The notes under the pieces were generated by a model that did no database searches, was not told the DNA's origin, and was given only the letters and a program-made list of their open reading frames with translations. 64,000 nt of DNA from positions 114,028-178,027 of the forward strand of contig JAEYXX010000001.1 in assembly GCA_023431055.1 (NCBI GenBank). Direction: 5' to 3'. Below, piece after piece: positions 1-7,592 of this stretch. A program made the position numbers and the translations under genes. The stretch is from Pseudomonadota bacterium. GTDB taxonomy: Bacteria; Pseudomonadota; Gammaproteobacteria; Pseudomonadales; Pseudomonadaceae. Position 1 is the first letter of the stretch. Every line of letters begins with the position of its first letter.

Positions 1-1812
1 CCCGCCCTTGGCGATGCGCTGATACTCACCGGTGCGAAATTGCCCGGCTCGCAGCTCGGCCCAGACCTGGCGATAGGCTTCGCTGGCCACCAGTTCCGGG
101 GCGCAGAACATTGCATGGTGATGGCCGATCACCTCTTCCCGCGCATACCCGAACAGTGCCAGCGCGTTATCGTTGATTTCGAGAATATTGCCTTCCAGGT
201 CGAACTCGATCAGCGCCATCGCCTTGCTGATCGCCGTAACCTTGCCTTCATATTCGGCGTTGCGCCGCTTGCTGTCGGTCTGATCGATCAGAACACCATC
301 GATCCAGCGCGGCACACCCTGTTCATCACAGACCGCACTGCCGCTTTCCCAGATCCAGTGCTCGGTTCCCGAACGGTCGAACAGGCGATATTCGACCGTG
401 TAGTTGCGTCCCTCCTCGATAGCGGCGACCACCTGATCGGCGGTAGGTTGGTAATCGTCCGGATGATAGAGGTCGACAATCGAGCAGCGACGACTGATGA
501 AGTCATCGGCGCTATAGCCCGTCAGCTTTTCCACCGCATCGCTGATGAACAGCATGCTCCAGTTGTGGTCCAGCAGGCAGCGGAACGAGACGCCGGGAAT
601 GTTGCTGATCAACGAGCGGTATTGCTGCTCACTTCGGCGCAGGGCCATTTCCATATGCTGGCGTTCGCTGATGTCAGCCACGAACACCACGAACAGCGGA
701 CGACTGCCGGCATGGGTAATTCCGACACTGATGCGCACCGGTTTCTCTTCGCCCTCACGGGTCAGGCAGACCAGTTCCTGCTCACCCGACATCATCGTCA
801 GTTGTCCTGTGCGCAGGTAATCGGCCAGCAGTCCTTCCACCTTATCGATAACGCGAGCAGGCACCAGCGTGCTCATGTGCAAACCAACCAGAGCCCCTGG
901 CGTCCAGCCGAACAGACGCAACACCGCGCGGTTGGCCGAACGTAACGTGCCGGTGTGGTCCACCGTGATGATCGCATCCAGCGCGGTATCGAAGATGGAG
1001 CGCAGGTGCTGTTCGCTGGCCTTGAGTTGATGGCTCATGTGCCGGTAACGCAGCAGCGTGTTGGCGGCCACGACGAAAATCGTCAGCGCGACGGTCAACA
1101 GCGTGATGCCAATGGCGATGTAACCACTGTCGACCACGGCCATCGGCGTTTGCGACTCGGGCGTGCCTACGAAGCGCGCCGCTGCCATACCGGTGTAGTG
1201 CATGCCGCTGATCGCCAGCCCCATCACCAGAGCGCTCGGCATCAACGCCCAACGCGTCGGCAAGCGTCCCTCCAGGCCGAAACGCACCCATAGCGCCAGA
1301 ATGGCCAAGGCGACAGCGACGACAATCGACAGGGCGAACATCCAGGGGTCATAGCGCAGCAGTGGCGCCATCTGCATCGCCGCCATGCCGCTGTAATGCA
1401 TGGCGCCGATACCGGCACCGACCAGCACGCCACCGACGCACAGCTGCGTCAGACTCAGGTCACGCCGCGCCAGAAGACTGAGGGCGACCCAGGAGGCGGC
1501 CAGGCTCGGCAACATCGAAAGCAGGGTTATACCCAGGTCGAAACGCACCGAGGCGCACAGCTCGAACGCGAGCATGCCGAGAAAGTGCATGGACCAGATA
1601 CCGCCGCCGAGGGCGAGCGAACCGGTGAAGATGGTGACCTGCCGAGCGAGCGGATGGTCGTTGTCACGCGCCTCGCCGGCCAGCTGCAGTGCCATGCCGG
1701 CGGCGAACACGGCGATGGCCAGCGACAGCAGCACCAACTTGGGGTCGTAGCGACTGAGTACGAGGACAGCGGGATCCGCACCCATGATGAAGAACAGCTC
1801 GAGAAACGACAT
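1..1812 (-). CDS. MHYT domain sensor protein with three PAS domains (3' end outside window)
   Basis: Membrane sensor, open at the window edge: 604 codons are present with no stop. The N-terminal third is a seven-helix MHYT domain, with motifs MHFLG near residue 75, MHYSG near 139 and MHYTG near 204. MHYT domains are proposed to bind copper and sense O2, CO or NO at the inner membrane. Three PAS domains follow (about residues 260-360, 375-495 and 510-600). The last carries the FRTGEYQRIAKGG-type turn common in PAS domains in front of methyl-accepting chemotaxis modules, so the missing C-terminus could be a chemoreceptor domain; a GGDEF or kinase output is also possible. The ATG at 1812 is preceded by a GGGG stretch at suitable spacing. 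The identity of the sensor domains is secure; the output is unknown. Confidence 0.85.
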   Translation of the reverse strand, partial: MSFLELFFIMGADPAVLVLSRYDPKLVLLSLAIAVFAAGMALQLAGEARDNDHPLARQVTIFTGSLALGGGIWSMHFLGMLAFELCASVRFDLGITLLSMLPSLAASWVALSLLARRDLSLTQLCVGGVLVGAGIGAMHYSGMAAMQMAPLLRYDPWMFALSIVVAVALAILALWVRFGLEGRLPTRWALMPSALVMGLAISGMHYTGMAAARFVGTPESQTPMAVVDSGYIAIGITLLTVALTIFVVAANTLLRYRHMSHQLKASEQHLRSIFDTALDAIITVDHTGTLRSANRAVLRLFGWTPGALVGLHMSTLVPARVIDKVEGLLADYLRTGQLTMMSGEQELVCLTREGEEKPVRISVGITHAGSRPLFVVFVADISERQHMEMALRRSEQQYRSLISNIPGVSFRCLLDHNWSMLFISDAVEKLTGYSADDFISRRCSIVDLYHPDDYQPTADQVVAAIEEGRNYTVEYRLFDRSGTEHWIWESGSAVCDEQGVPRWIDGVLIDQTDSKRRNAEYEGKVTAISKAMALIEFDLEGNILEINDNALALFGYAREEVIGHHHAMFCAPELVASEAYRQVWAELRAGQFRTGEYQRIAKGG

Positions 1813-1910
1813 ACAACCCCAGGACGCGGACAGACAGCCGGCGAATTGCCAGCATCTGAAACGACGGGGCCGCGCTTGTCAATCAAAGCCGATCAATCAC
1901 ACCCATAGAA

Positions 1911-1930
1911 AAGCCCGCCGAAGCGGGCTT
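1911..1930 (-). terminator. Rho-independent terminator of htpG
   Basis: Perfect 8-bp GC-rich stem (AAGCCCGC / GCGGGCTT) with a four-base loop. On the minus strand it is followed by TTTTC, and it lies about 20 bases past the htpG stop codon. Confidence 0.8.
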
Positions 1931-1948
1931 GTCCTATTGCCAAATAGA

Positions 1949-3847
1949 TCAGGCGGAGAGTTCCACCAGCAGCTTGTTCAGGCGCTGCACATAGGCGGCC
2001 GGGTCCTTCAGGCTGTCGCCGGCGGCCAGCGCAGCCTGGTCGAAGAGGATGTGCGACAGGTCGGCGAAGCGGTCCTCGTCGGCCTCGGCATCCAGGCGCT
2101 CGATCAGCGGGTGGCTCGGGTTGAACTCGAAGATCGGCTTGGACTCGGGCACCTTCTGCCCGCTAGCCTCGAGAATCTGGCGCATCTGCAGGCCGAGGTC
2201 CTGTTCGCCAATGGCGAGAATCGCTGGCGAATCGGTCAGACGATGCGACACGCGCACCTCCTTGACCTGCTCACCCAGCGCCCCCTTGAGGCGCTCGATC
2301 AGCCCTTCCTTGGCCTTGGCCACTTCTTCCTGGGCCTTCTTGTCCTCTTCCGAGTCCAGCTTGCCCAGATCCAGGTCACCACGGGCCACGTCGACGAACT
2401 GCTTGCCGTCGAACTCGGTCAGGTAGCTCATCAGCCACTCGTCGATGCGATCGGTGAGCAACAGCACTTCGATGCCCTTCTTGCGGAAGACCTCCAGGTG
2501 CGGGCTGTTCTTGATCTGCGCGTAGGATTCGCCGGTGAGGTAGTAGATCTTGTCCTGACCTTCCTTGACTCGGCCCAGGTAGTCGGCCAGCGACACCGAC
2601 TGCTCGTCGCCCTCGCCGGCGGTGGAGGCGAAGCGCAGCAGGCTGGCGATCTTCTCCTTGTTGGCGAAGTCTTCCGCCGGGCCTTCCTTGAGCACCTGGC
2701 CGAAGGCCTTCCAGAAGGTCTTGTAGTCGTCCGGCTTGTCCTTGGCCAGTTTCTCCAGCATATCCAGCACGCGCTTGGTCAAGGCCGACTTCATCGAGTC
2801 GATGACCGGGCCGGACTGCAGGATTTCGCGGGAAACGTTCAGCGACAGGTCGTTGGAATCGACCACGCCCTTGATGAAGCGCAGGTACAGGGGCAGGAAC
2901 TGCTCGGCCTGATCCATGATGAATACGCGCTGCACGTAGAGTTTGAGACCCTTGGGCGCTTCGCGGTGGTACAGATCGAACGGTGCGCGAGCCGGCACAT
3001 AGAGCAGCGAGGTGTACTCCAGCTTGCCTTCTACCTTGTTGTGGCTCCAGCTCAGCGGGTTCTCGAAATCGTGGCCAACGTGCTTGTAGAACTCCTGATA
3101 TTCCTCGTCCTTGACCTCAGTACGCGGACGGGTCCACAGGGCGCTGGCGCGGTTGACGGTTTCCCACTCGGCTTCCGCGGGCTTGTCTTCACCGTGGTGC
3201 TCCTTCGGCAGTTCGATGGGCAGCGCGATATGGTCGGAGTACTTCTTGACGATGTTGCGCAGGCGCCAACCATCGGCGAACTCTTCCTCACCGCTCTTGA
3301 GGTGCAGAACGATACGGGTGCCGCGCTCGGCCTTGTCGAGGGTCGCGACCTCGAACTCGCCCTCGCCCTTGCTCGACCAATGCACGCCCTCGGCGGCCGA
3401 CAGACCGGCACGGCGGGTGAACACCTCGACCTTGTCGGCGACGATAAAGGCCGAGTAAAAGCCCACACCGAACTGACCGATCAGGTGCGAGTCCTTCTTC
3501 TGGTCACCGGAGAGGTTCTTCAGGAAGTCGGCGGTACCGGACTTGGCGATGGTACCCAGATGGGTGATCACTTCCTCGCGGCTCATGCCGATGCCGTTGT
3601 CTTCGAGGGTGACGGTCTTGGCGTCCTTGTCGAAGCTCAGGCGAATTTTCAGCTCGGCGCCGCCTTCGAGCAGCTCGGGCTTGGCCAGCGCCTCGAAACG
3701 CAGCTTGTCAGCAGCGTCGGAGGCGTTGGAGATCAACTCGCGCAGGAAGATTTCCTTGTTCGAGTACAGCGAATGGATCATCAGGTGCAGCAGTTGCTTC
3801 ACCTCGGTCTGGAAGCCCAGGGTCTCTTTTTGAGTTTCCACACTCAT
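1949..3847 (-). CDS. htpG: Molecular chaperone HtpG (Hsp90)
   Basis: Cytosolic Hsp90 homodimer that remodels client proteins using ATP. At 632 aa it has the normal bacterial length. The GHKL ATPase domain is at the N-terminus: helix [14 protein letters not shown] near residue 40, DNGIGM near 83 and the lid glycine motif [11 protein letters not shown] near 125. The middle domain follows, with YVQRVFIMD and [10 protein letters not shown], and then the C-terminal dimerisation domain. The ATG at 3847 has GGAG upstream. It is a single-gene unit with its own sigma-32 promoter (3901-3928) and terminator (1911-1930). The neighbouring MHYT gene reads in the same direction but lies behind the terminator. 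Confidence 0.98.
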   Translation of the reverse strand: MSVETQKETLGFQTEVKQLLHLMIHSLYSNKEIFLRELISNASDAADKLRFEALAKPELLEGGAELKIRLSFDKDAKTVTLEDNGIGMSREEVITHLGTIAKSGTADFLKNLSGDQKKDSHLIGQFGVGFYSAFIVADKVEVFTRRAGLSAAEGVHWSSKGEGEFEVATLDKAERGTRIVLHLKSGEEEFADGWRLRNIVKKYSDHIALPIELPKEHHGEDKPAEAEWETVNRASALWTRPRTEVKDEEYQEFYKHVGHDFENPLSWSHNKVEGKLEYTSLLYVPARAPFDLYHREAPKGLKLYVQRVFIMDQAEQFLPLYLRFIKGVVDSNDLSLNVSREILQSGPVIDSMKSALTKRVLDMLEKLAKDKPDDYKTFWKAFGQVLKEGPAEDFANKEKIASLLRFASTAGEGDEQSVSLADYLGRVKEGQDKIYYLTGESYAQIKNSPHLEVFRKKGIEVLLLTDRIDEWLMSYLTEFDGKQFVDVARGDLDLGKLDSEEDKKAQEEVAKAKEGLIERLKGALGEQVKEVRVSHRLTDSPAILAIGEQDLGLQMRQILEASGQKVPESKPIFEFNPSHPLIERLDAEADEDRFADLSHILFDQAALAAGDSLKDPAAYVQRLNKLLVELSA

Positions 3848-3900
3848 GGTCGTCTAACTCCACATGCAGGACTATGCCGCGCGAGCGGCGGATGTCCTGC

Positions 3901-3928
3901 AGATGGGGGCAGTATGATCAATTTCAAG
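3901..3928 (-). promoter_or_regulatory. Sigma-32 (RpoH) heat-shock promoter of htpG
   Basis: On the minus strand the sequence reads CTTGAAA (3928-3922), 13 bases, then CCCCATCT (3908-3901). This matches the heat-shock consensus CTTGAAA-N11-16-CCCCATNT essentially perfectly. It lies about 54 bases upstream of the htpG ATG. The -35 element is only six bases from the end of a hairpin repeat element (3935-4077). Confidence 0.9.
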
Positions 3929-3934
3929 GGCTTA

Positions 3935-4077
3935 ACAGGCTGTTGAAAAACTATCTGCGTTGCCATTGCTGCGTTAAAAACAGGCTCAAAATGCTCATTT
4001 ACAACTTGTAAACTCCGCTTTCTCGCCTGTTTTTGCCTTGCACTGGCTGCCTCGCCTACGTTTTTTCAACGGCCTCT
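3935..4077 (-). mobile_element. MITE-like hairpin element, copy 1 (143 bp)
   Basis: Non-coding element with 16-base imperfect terminal inverted repeats: ACAGGCTGTTGAAAAA on the left and, read from the right end, AGAGGCCGTTGAAAAA. It is flanked by TA on both sides (3933-3934 and 4078-4079), as expected for a TA target duplication. Inner arms AAAACAGGC / GCCTGTTTT and an apical TTTAC / GTAAA palindrome allow the whole element to fold into one long hairpin. It is nearly identical to the copy at 50882-51023 read in the opposite direction (about a dozen differences by eye). The TA at the right end is part of the stop codon of the next gene. It is too short to encode a transposase. Confidence 0.8.
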
Positions 4078-5324
4078 TAGGGTTCGAGCAGCTCCAGACG
4101 GCCGATTTCTTCCGGCCTGAAACTGAAGCTCGCCTGCCCGCCGCCACTGCCCATTTGCTGAGCCAGACGAATGCTGCCGTCGGCATCGATGCCGACGAAA
4201 CGCCCCTCCACGGTACCGCCACTGGCGCGGCTCAGGCGCATGCTGAGGTTACGGTACTGCTCGGGGTTGCGTTGCAGACGCGCCAGGCTGAAGCGCTGCC
4301 GGCGGTCGACAGGGCGACTGGCGCGCGCTTCGGCCGGAGCCACTTCACGCGGGCGTTCAGCCTGGGCCGCGGCGATGGCTGGCAATGGTGGGAAACGATC
4401 CCCATCCACCGTCCAACCCTGCTCGACGCGCTTGTGCAGACGGACCGGCAGGCGCTCGCTACGCCCGGCAACCTGCGCCTCGACCTGCAGCTCCAGGGTG
4501 TCGCCTTCGAAGGTGAACACCGGCAGATTCAGCTCGCCTACGTCACGCGTGGCGAAACGCCGCTGCAGATAGTCCTGCAACACATGGGCGATGGTGTCAC
4601 GGGAATCGAAACGCGCATCGACGCGGCCATCGACATAGCGCAGGCGGTCACGGTACAGCTCGACGCGACCACTGAGGCTGGTCTTGAAGCGAGGCGGCAA
4701 TACCAGATGGAAGTCGCCGGCCAGGCGATTCGGCGCCTGCGGCTGCAGATCCAGATGCAGGGTGTAGCCGCGGCCGAGACGGCGTGCCTCGGGCAAATCC
4801 TGCTCGGGCAACAACCAACTCAGCTCCACTTCGGGCAGGTCGCCGCTGTCCTGCGGCAACACGTCGATACGCACCGGGCCATCGACCGGCTGCGGCAGGC
4901 GAATGCTCAGTTCACGCTGGGCGAAGAAGTCCAGCCCCTCACGCAGCACCAGCACGCCATCGATCAGTTCCCCCTGCTGCGGTCGAAACGGCTGGCCATT
5001 GAGCTCACCATTGAGGTCGATAGCCAACTCCGCCGGCGCCTGTACTTCCGGCTTGAGCCAGTCCAGACGAACGATCGCTGCCAGACGCTCGGCATCCTTG
5101 CTGGCCAACAGCGTCATGCCCACCACCAGCGGGATGATGCCAAGCCCGACCAGAGCGACCGCACTGCGTGCACGTCTCCAGTGGCTGATGATGTAGAACA
5201 AGTTGATCGGCGGCACCAGGCTGCCCCAGCCCCACAACAGACTGGTGGCGAACGCGCGCATCACCAGCCACACCAGACCGGCCAGCATCAGCAACAGGCC
5301 ACCAATTATCAGCAACGCATCCAT
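4077..5324 (-). CDS. Membrane-anchored protein of unknown function
   Basis: A 415-aa protein I do not recognise beyond being a conserved type of pseudomonad hypothetical protein. Residues 1-80 contain two or three hydrophobic helices separated by a short basic loop (HWRRARSA). A long polar region of about 320 residues follows, rich in beta-type sequence and prolines, and probably extracytoplasmic. The last 50 residues (GRFVGIDADGSIRLAQ) resemble a small SH3-like barrel. It may be a monocistronic gene. Its TAA stop coincides with the end of a hairpin element: the TA is the target dinucleotide and the final A is the first base of the element. No function is proposed. Confidence 0.75.
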   Translation of the reverse strand: MDALLIIGGLLLMLAGLVWLVMRAFATSLLWGWGSLVPPINLFYIISHWRRARSAVALVGLGIIPLVVGMTLLASKDAERLAAIVRLDWLKPEVQAPAELAIDLNGELNGQPFRPQQGELIDGVLVLREGLDFFAQRELSIRLPQPVDGPVRIDVLPQDSGDLPEVELSWLLPEQDLPEARRLGRGYTLHLDLQPQAPNRLAGDFHLVLPPRFKTSLSGRVELYRDRLRYVDGRVDARFDSRDTIAHVLQDYLQRRFATRDVGELNLPVFTFEGDTLELQVEAQVAGRSERLPVRLHKRVEQGWTVDGDRFPPLPAIAAAQAERPREVAPAEARASRPVDRRQRFSLARLQRNPEQYRNLSMRLSRASGGTVEGRFVGIDADGSIRLAQQMGSGGGQASFSFRPEEIGRLELLEP

Positions 5325-5385
5325 CTACAGAATCCTTGTCATTGTTTCGCTGCGCTGCCATGCCGCTCGGCTTTCCGGGCGGAAC

Positions 5386-5832
5386 TCAGGGCTCATCGAC
5401 CTTGAAATGGGCACGGGCGGTGGCGATGGGCTCGGTCTGGGTGGTTTGCCAGGCGGTGATCGCCACATTGGCCACCCGCCGCCCCTGGCGCCAGACCTGG
5501 CATTGCGCGTAGGTGTCACGATAATGGCCGGCGCGCAGGTAATCTATCGAGAAGTCGATGATTTTCGGCAAATGTGGGATGCCCATGAACATCAGCAGAT
5601 GGAGCATGGCGGCATGCTCCATGAAACCGGCGATCACCCCGCCGTGCAGCGCCGGCAGCATGGGGTTGCCGATGCAGTCCTGGTTGGCCGGCAGACGGAA
5701 AACCATGTCGTCTCCCAGGCGCAGGCACTCGACGCCGAGCAGCTTGGCATAGGGAATCAGGTTGATCAGCGGATCGTAGTCGTTTTCCTGATGGGCGCGC
5801 GCCACCAGCTGCTCCAGATTCAGCTCGCTCAT
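5386..5832 (-). CDS. PaaI-type hotdog-fold thioesterase
   Basis: Predicted acyl-CoA thioesterase of 148 aa with a single hotdog domain. The motif LHGGVIAGFMEHAAM (about residues 62-76) carries the HGG turn and the acidic residue on the central helix, here glutamate, typical of the PaaI/4HBT superfamily. It overlaps the upstream thioesterase gene by four bases (ATGA), so the two are translationally coupled and may form a heteromeric pair or act on different acyl chains. The substrate cannot be read from the sequence. Confidence 0.85.
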   Translation of the reverse strand: MSELNLEQLVARAHQENDYDPLINLIPYAKLLGVECLRLGDDMVFRLPANQDCIGNPMLPALHGGVIAGFMEHAAMLHLLMFMGIPHLPKIIDFSIDYLRAGHYRDTYAQCQVWRQGRRVANVAITAWQTTQTEPIATARAHFKVDEP

Positions 5833-6287
5833 GCCCCTGCCCCCTTGCCGGCACTGACCTTGCCCATGCGCATGAAGGTTCCGACCACATGGGCGATGGG
5901 TTGCTCAGGGTCGTCCTGATAGGCGTAGCCGCGGGTGAAGATGACATGGGGCGTGACTCGGTAGCACTCGGCGAAACCGAATACATCCTTGCCCGGCTCG
6001 GCCGGATGCATATAGTCGATGCGCAGGTCCAGGGTCGGACAGATCTCGAACTCCGGCAGTACGCATACGGTGGATATCCCGCACGTGGTGTCCATCAGCG
6101 TGGTGATGGCACCGCCATGGATGACTCCGCTGTCCGGGTTACCAACGATGGGCTGGCTGTAGGGCAGACGCAGCGTCAGGCCCTTGGCATCGGCCGCCTG
6201 CACCTGCATGCCGAGCACCTGGCAATGGCGCAGGGCCGACAGAAAGCGCTGCGCGCGCTCTACAACTGGGGAAATGCTCATCCTCAT
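5829..6287 (-). CDS. PaaI-type hotdog-fold thioesterase
   Basis: First gene of a two-gene unit, 152 aa, one hotdog domain. The signature IHGGAITTLMDTTCG lies near residues 57-71, with aspartate as the likely catalytic acid, unlike the glutamate of its downstream partner. Both proteins are of normal length for single-domain thioesterases that work as dimers or tetramers. The start at 6287 (MRMSISPV) is the first ATG; a second ATG two codons on (MSISPV) is equally plausible. Confidence 0.85.
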   Translation of the reverse strand: MRMSISPVVERAQRFLSALRHCQVLGMQVQAADAKGLTLRLPYSQPIVGNPDSGVIHGGAITTLMDTTCGISTVCVLPEFEICPTLDLRIDYMHPAEPGKDVFGFAECYRVTPHVIFTRGYAYQDDPEQPIAHVVGTFMRMGKVSAGKGAGA

Positions 6288-6367
6288 ACCTCATGATGGC
6301 AACGCAAGGTCGCGCATGATAGCGCCACGCGACAGATGCGGCACGGCTTGCCGAACATAACGACACT

Positions 6368-6394
6368 GAACTTATGACGTTGTGCTCTTTCGAA
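6368..6394 (+). promoter_or_regulatory. Candidate AlgU (sigma-22/sigma-E) promoter of lipoprotein gene 6429
   Basis: GAACTT (6368-6373), 16 bases, then TCGAA (6390-6394). The -35 is a perfect match to the pseudomonad envelope-stress consensus GAACTT-N16/17-TCTGA/TCCAA; the -10 is a near match. It lies about 35 bases upstream of the ATG. The sister gene 6846 carries a better copy of the same promoter, which raises confidence here. Confidence 0.6.
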
Positions 6395-6428
6395 AAAATG
6401 TACTGGCATCTTTCCCAAGGAGAACAAC

Positions 6429-6704
6429 ATGCAAAAAACATTCGCCTATGCCGTCATGCTGGCCGCCGCGCTGGGCCTCGCCGCCTGTGACAAGCCCTCC
6501 GAGAATGCCGCCGAAGATGCTCGCGAAGCGCAGTCCGAAGCGCGCGAGTCGCTGAACGAAGCGGCCGAAGAGCGCAACGAAGCGGCTCAGGAGCGCGCCG
6601 AGGAGCAGCGCGAAGAAACCTACGAGCAGATGCCAGCGCCCGAGAACGAATCGGGACAGCCAGCCACACCGTCTGCAGCACCGGCCGAGCCGGCCAATCA
6701 GTAA
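6429..6704 (+). CDS. Small Ala/Glu-rich lipoprotein
   Basis: 91-aa precursor with a lipoprotein signal peptide: basic start (MQK), hydrophobic core and lipobox LAAC at residues 17-20. The mature part begins CDKPSEN and is a charged alanine/glutamate/arginine helix with a heptad-like pattern (residues 27-70), ending in a proline-rich tail. Aspartate at +2 after the cysteine would favour inner-membrane retention under the E. coli rule, though pseudomonads differ. AAGGAG lies six bases before the ATG. It is a paralogue of the next gene: both signal peptides start QKxFxYAxxLAAxLGLAAC. Probably an envelope-stress lipoprotein, judging from the promoter. Confidence 0.85.
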   Translation: MQKTFAYAVMLAAALGLAACDKPSENAAEDAREAQSEARESLNEAAEERNEAAQERAEEQREETYEQMPAPENESGQPATPSAAPAEPANQ

Positions 6705-6724
6705 TCCTTAACTGACTCACCGCC

Positions 6725-6753
6725 AGCCCGCGCCCTGCGCGGGCTTGGTTTTT
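6725..6753 (+). terminator. Rho-independent terminator of lipoprotein gene 6429
   Basis: Stem AGCCCGCGC / GCGCGGGCT with a three-base loop, followed by TGGTTTTT. It separates the two lipoprotein genes, so each is transcribed on its own. Confidence 0.8.
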
Positions 6754-6764
6754 GCCGCACCGCG

Positions 6765-6791
6765 GAACTTCGCTTCGCTTGTTAGCTCCAA
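6765..6791 (+). promoter_or_regulatory. AlgU (sigma-22/sigma-E) promoter of lipoprotein gene 6846
   Basis: GAACTT (6765-6770), exactly 16 bases, then TCCAA (6787-6791), a full match to the AlgU consensus. It sits just after the terminator of the preceding gene and gives a leader of about 50 bases before the GTG start. Confidence 0.8.
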
Positions 6792-6845
6792 GTAGCACGG
6801 ATGAAGCCACACGCCATCATCCGCATCACACATGGAGAAGTAACC

Positions 6846-7136
6846 GTGCAAAAACCATTTACCTATGCCCTGCTGCTCGCGGCCATGCTAGGCCTGGCGG
6901 CCTGTGAACAATCCCCTGAAGACAAGCTGGAGTCCGCCAAAGAGTCCGTTTCCGAAGCGGCCGAGTCAATGGGTGAAGCAGCCGAACAAGCCGGTGAAGC
7001 CATCGAACAGAAAACCGATGAAGTGATGGGCACCGAGCCCACCACAGGCGAAAAGATCGAGGAAGCGGCTGACGACGCGGCCGACGCGATCGACAACGCG
7101 GGTGACGAGATCGGTGATGCGGTCGAAGGCCGCTAA
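6846..7136 (+). CDS. Small Ala/Glu-rich lipoprotein, paralogue of the 6429 gene
   Basis: 96-aa precursor starting at GTG 6846, which has GGAG eight bases upstream; an in-frame ATG at 6801 lacks a ribosome site and would put polar residues before the signal peptide. The lipobox is LAAC at residues 17-20. The mature protein begins CEQSPEDK and is an acidic helical repeat (ESVSEAAESMGEAAEQAGEAIEQ), followed by a TGEKIEEAADDAADAID segment; both suggest an amphipathic or coiled-coil rod. Glutamate rather than aspartate follows the cysteine. It is closely related to the preceding lipoprotein and presumably arose by tandem duplication. Confidence 0.85.
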   Translation: MQKPFTYALLLAAMLGLAACEQSPEDKLESAKESVSEAAESMGEAAEQAGEAIEQKTDEVMGTEPTTGEKIEEAADDAADAIDNAGDEIGDAVEGR

Positions 7137-7155
7137 GCCCAGTCGCTGCAATGAC

Positions 7156-7178
7156 AAGGCCCGCTTAGAGCGGGCCTT
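7156..7178. terminator. Bidirectional terminator between convergent genes
   Basis: Perfect stem AAGGCCCGCT / AGCGGGCCTT around a three-base loop between the lipoprotein gene (plus) and the MAPEG gene (minus). T-rich sequence (GTCGTTTCTGTT) follows on the plus strand. Confidence 0.7.
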
Positions 7179-7199
7179 GTCGTTTCTGTTCAACGCCGA

Positions 7200-7592
7200 T
7201 TACAGCGCCGGGCTGAGCATCAGCAGCAGGCTGCAGGCAAGGCCCACGATCCATACCAGACTGCGCTGCCAGTGCAGGTCGTACCAATAGAACAGCAGAT
7301 ACAGCATGCGGCTGACGACGAAGGTGATGGCCAGCGCATCGATCAAAAATCCATAGGTCTGCGTCGTATGCGCCATCAGCACCCCGGCCGCGAACAATGG
7401 AAATGCCTCGATACTGTTCAGGTGAGCCGCCAGTGCACGCGCGCCGAAACCGGTCAGGCGTGCCTGTTGCGCGCGCGGATGATGGTTGTCATAGCGCCCA
7501 CCACCCTCCTCGGCCATGGCCTTGGCCAGCGGCGCCTTGGCGATGAAGATCAACAAGACGCTGATGAACACGCACCAGAACGGAATGCTCAT
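7200..7592 (-). CDS. MAPEG family membrane protein
   Basis: 130-aa integral membrane protein with about four helices, of the MAPEG (microsomal glutathione S-transferase-like / eicosanoid) family. The cytosolic loop carries the family pattern NHHPRAQQARLTGFGARALAAHLNSI, cut here as RAQQARLTG near residue 40 and HLNSIEAFPLF near 58. The bacterial members have no settled function. It overlaps the upstream DUF599 gene by four bases (ATGA), indicating translational coupling. Confidence 0.88.
   Translation of the reverse strand: MSIPFWCVFISVLLIFIAKAPLAKAMAEEGGGRYDNHHPRAQQARLTGFGARALAAHLNSIEAFPLFAAGVLMAHTTQTYGFLIDALAITFVVSRMLYLLFYWYDLHWQRSLVWIVGLACSLLLMLSPAL

Noticed and set aside
1784-3946. 720-codon plus-strand open frame opposite htpG
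   Set aside because: It is antisense to a complete, highly conserved Hsp90 gene; its translation is low-complexity and has no family features. High GC content with biased third positions creates such long shadow frames.
6342-6360. GGCACGGCTTGC, resembling a sigma-54 promoter upstream of the first lipoprotein gene
   Set aside because: The spacing between GG and GC is eight bases instead of ten, and a good AlgU-type promoter lies just downstream.
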